Shown here piece by piece: positions 46,068 through 46,735 of a stretch of 46,735 bases of DNA. How positions within the stretch are numbered: the stretch's first letter is position 1; the number at the start of each line of letters is the position of its first letter. Source of the stretch: Microvirga sp. (GTDB taxonomy: Bacteria > Pseudomonadota > Alphaproteobacteria > Rhizobiales > Beijerinckiaceae); assembly GCF_014699075.1 (NCBI RefSeq), contig NZ_JACXAB010000032.1, forward strand, positions 1 to 46,735. The letters are read 5' to 3'. A program made the position numbers and the translations under genes. The notes under the pieces are model-generated. The model saw nothing but the letters and a program-made list of their open reading frames with translations, ran no database searches and was not told the origin of the DNA.

Positions 46068-46574
46068 ATGCTTGCCCGAATCGCCCTAGGCCTGACCCTT
46101 GTTTTGGCTGCCGCCACCGGCGCCGCGGCTCAGGAACCCGACCTGATCTTCAAGAAGTCCACGGTCTGGCGGGCGCTCACCCCGGACGACAAGCTCGCCG
46201 TCTATGGGCTCGACGATCCCGTCGTCGAGGGCGTGGCCTGCCACTACACGACCCCGGAGCGCGGCGGCATCGCCGGCACCTTCGGCGTGGCCGAGGAGGT
46301 GTCGGACATCTCGCTCGCCTGCCGGCAGGTCGGGCCCGTGAAGTTCAAGCAGAAATTCGGCCAGGGCGACGTGGTGTTCAGCGAGCGGCGCTCCCTCATT
46401 TTCAAGAAGATGCAGATCGTGCGCGGCTGCGACGTGAAGCGCAACACTCTGGTCTACATGGTCTACTCGGATCGGGTCATCGAGGGCTCGCCCAAGAACT
46501 CCACCTCGACCGTGCCTCTGATGCCCTGGGGCACCGAAGTGCCGCCGAAATGCGGGGAATGGATAAATCAGTAG
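46068..46574 (+). CDS. creA: CreA family protein
   Basis: The product is a 168-residue secreted protein with a signal peptide (about 1-21, ending GAAAQ). CreA features are EPDLIFKKSTVWR near the mature N-terminus, DPVVEGVACHYTTPERGG, the paired basic strand SERRSLIFKKMQIVRGCDVKRNTLVYMVYSD, and two cysteine pairs. Its biochemical role is unknown; the family is widespread in proteobacteria. An earlier in-frame ATG at 45987 overlaps the VOC gene end and adds no signal peptide, so ATG 46068 is preferred. Confidence 0.9.
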   Translation: MLARIALGLTLVLAAATGAAAQEPDLIFKKSTVWRALTPDDKLAVYGLDDPVVEGVACHYTTPERGGIAGTFGVAEEVSDISLACRQVGPVKFKQKFGQGDVVFSERRSLIFKKMQIVRGCDVKRNTLVYMVYSDRVIEGSPKNSTSTVPLMPWGTEVPPKCGEWINQ

Positions 46575-46614
46575 CGGTCAGCGACGGCTTGTTTTCAGTA
46601 AACTTATCCTCTCA

Positions 46615-46654
46615 CCTCATCCTGAGGAGGCCGCAGAGCGGCCGTCTCGAAGGA
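46615..46654. repeat. Half copy of the CCTCATCCTGAGGA four-way-junction repeat
   Basis: It has CCTCATCCTGAGGA, then the arm GGCCGC/GCGGCC (different bases from the 22500-22517 arm, pairing kept), then GTCTCGAAGGA. It stops at the 77-bp terminal repeat; the matching right half is absent. Confidence 0.9.
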
Positions 46655-46658
46655 ACTT

Positions 46659-46735
46659 CTAGAGCAACGGCAGTTCTGACGGAGTCGTTGGGGCTATGCG
46701 GCGTGGTGGCTTCGTGATTCACTCATCTTGACCCT
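46659..46735. repeat. 77-bp terminal inverted repeat, right copy
   Basis: This is the perfect reverse complement of 1-77. It begins CTAGAGCAACGG directly after the truncated four-way-junction repeat. See the left copy for interpretation. Confidence 0.95.

Overview
The window is a high-GC (mid-60s percent, judged by eye) chromosomal segment from an alphaproteobacterium, most likely Hyphomicrobiales (Rhizobiales) and possibly a Methylobacteriaceae/Microvirga-type organism. The evidence is a PleC-like histidine kinase, DUF2865, DUF1289 and TIGR02281-type proteins, an alphaproteobacterial GluRS, a TctCBA transporter, class II DAHP synthase and many palindromic intergenic repeats. The first 77 bases are a perfect inverted copy of the last 77, and identity stops sharply at 77. 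The simplest reading is a complete draft contig bounded by two inverted copies of a multicopy repeat (77 is a common final k-mer length in de Bruijn assemblers). The alternative is a real terminal inverted repeat.

Layout. 1-7.1 kb: a 5'-truncated RTX/calcium-binding protein, then pepN and a PleC-like kinase on the minus strand. 7.3-16.9 kb: gloA, then a purine-catabolism run (xdhA-xdhB-xdhC-guanine deaminase) followed by an orphan, divergent UreE-like protein with a very His-rich tail, ybaK, dusA, and a minus-strand pair of a DUF1289 protein and a membrane aspartic protease. 16.9-20.7 kb: divergent cobS and cobT, an SNase-like nuclease, a LysE exporter and an Fe-S uracil-DNA glycosylase relative. 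20.7-28.5 kb: two small genes of unknown function, a PaaG-like isomerase, a small membrane protein, a secreted pseudo-caspase with a long Arg/Pro-rich tail, a minus-strand set (moaA, a solute-binding protein, a hydroxyisobutyrate-dehydrogenase-family enzyme) and a DUF971 protein. 28.8-35.5 kb: L,D-transpeptidase, tRNA-Val(CAC), gph, a small secreted protein, rpiA, a DUF2059 protein and tctCBA. 35.7-46.7 kb: gor, class II aroG, a 27-residue membrane peptide, nadE, gltX, an ABC exporter pair, a DUF2865 protein, a VOC protein and creA.

How the genes fit together. Guanine deaminase makes xanthine, XdhAB oxidises it to urate, XdhC inserts the sulfurated molybdenum cofactor, and MoaA starts synthesis of that cofactor; no uricase or urease structural gene is present. 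CobS and CobT perform the last steps of cobalamin assembly. TctC, TctB and TctA form a complete tripartite carboxylate importer. Gor and GloA belong to glutathione and methylglyoxal metabolism.

The most unusual features are: palindromic repeats inside the xdhB reading frame, adding about 65 residues to the N-terminus; a caspase-fold protein that keeps the His but has Met in place of the catalytic Cys; the orphan UreE-like protein lacking the usual metal-binding interface His; and several intergenic repeats that fold on paper into four-way junctions with compensatory changes between copies. I see no prophage, CRISPR array or complete insertion sequence. No gap between genes exceeds about 260 bases, and most of the longer gaps are filled by palindromic repeats.
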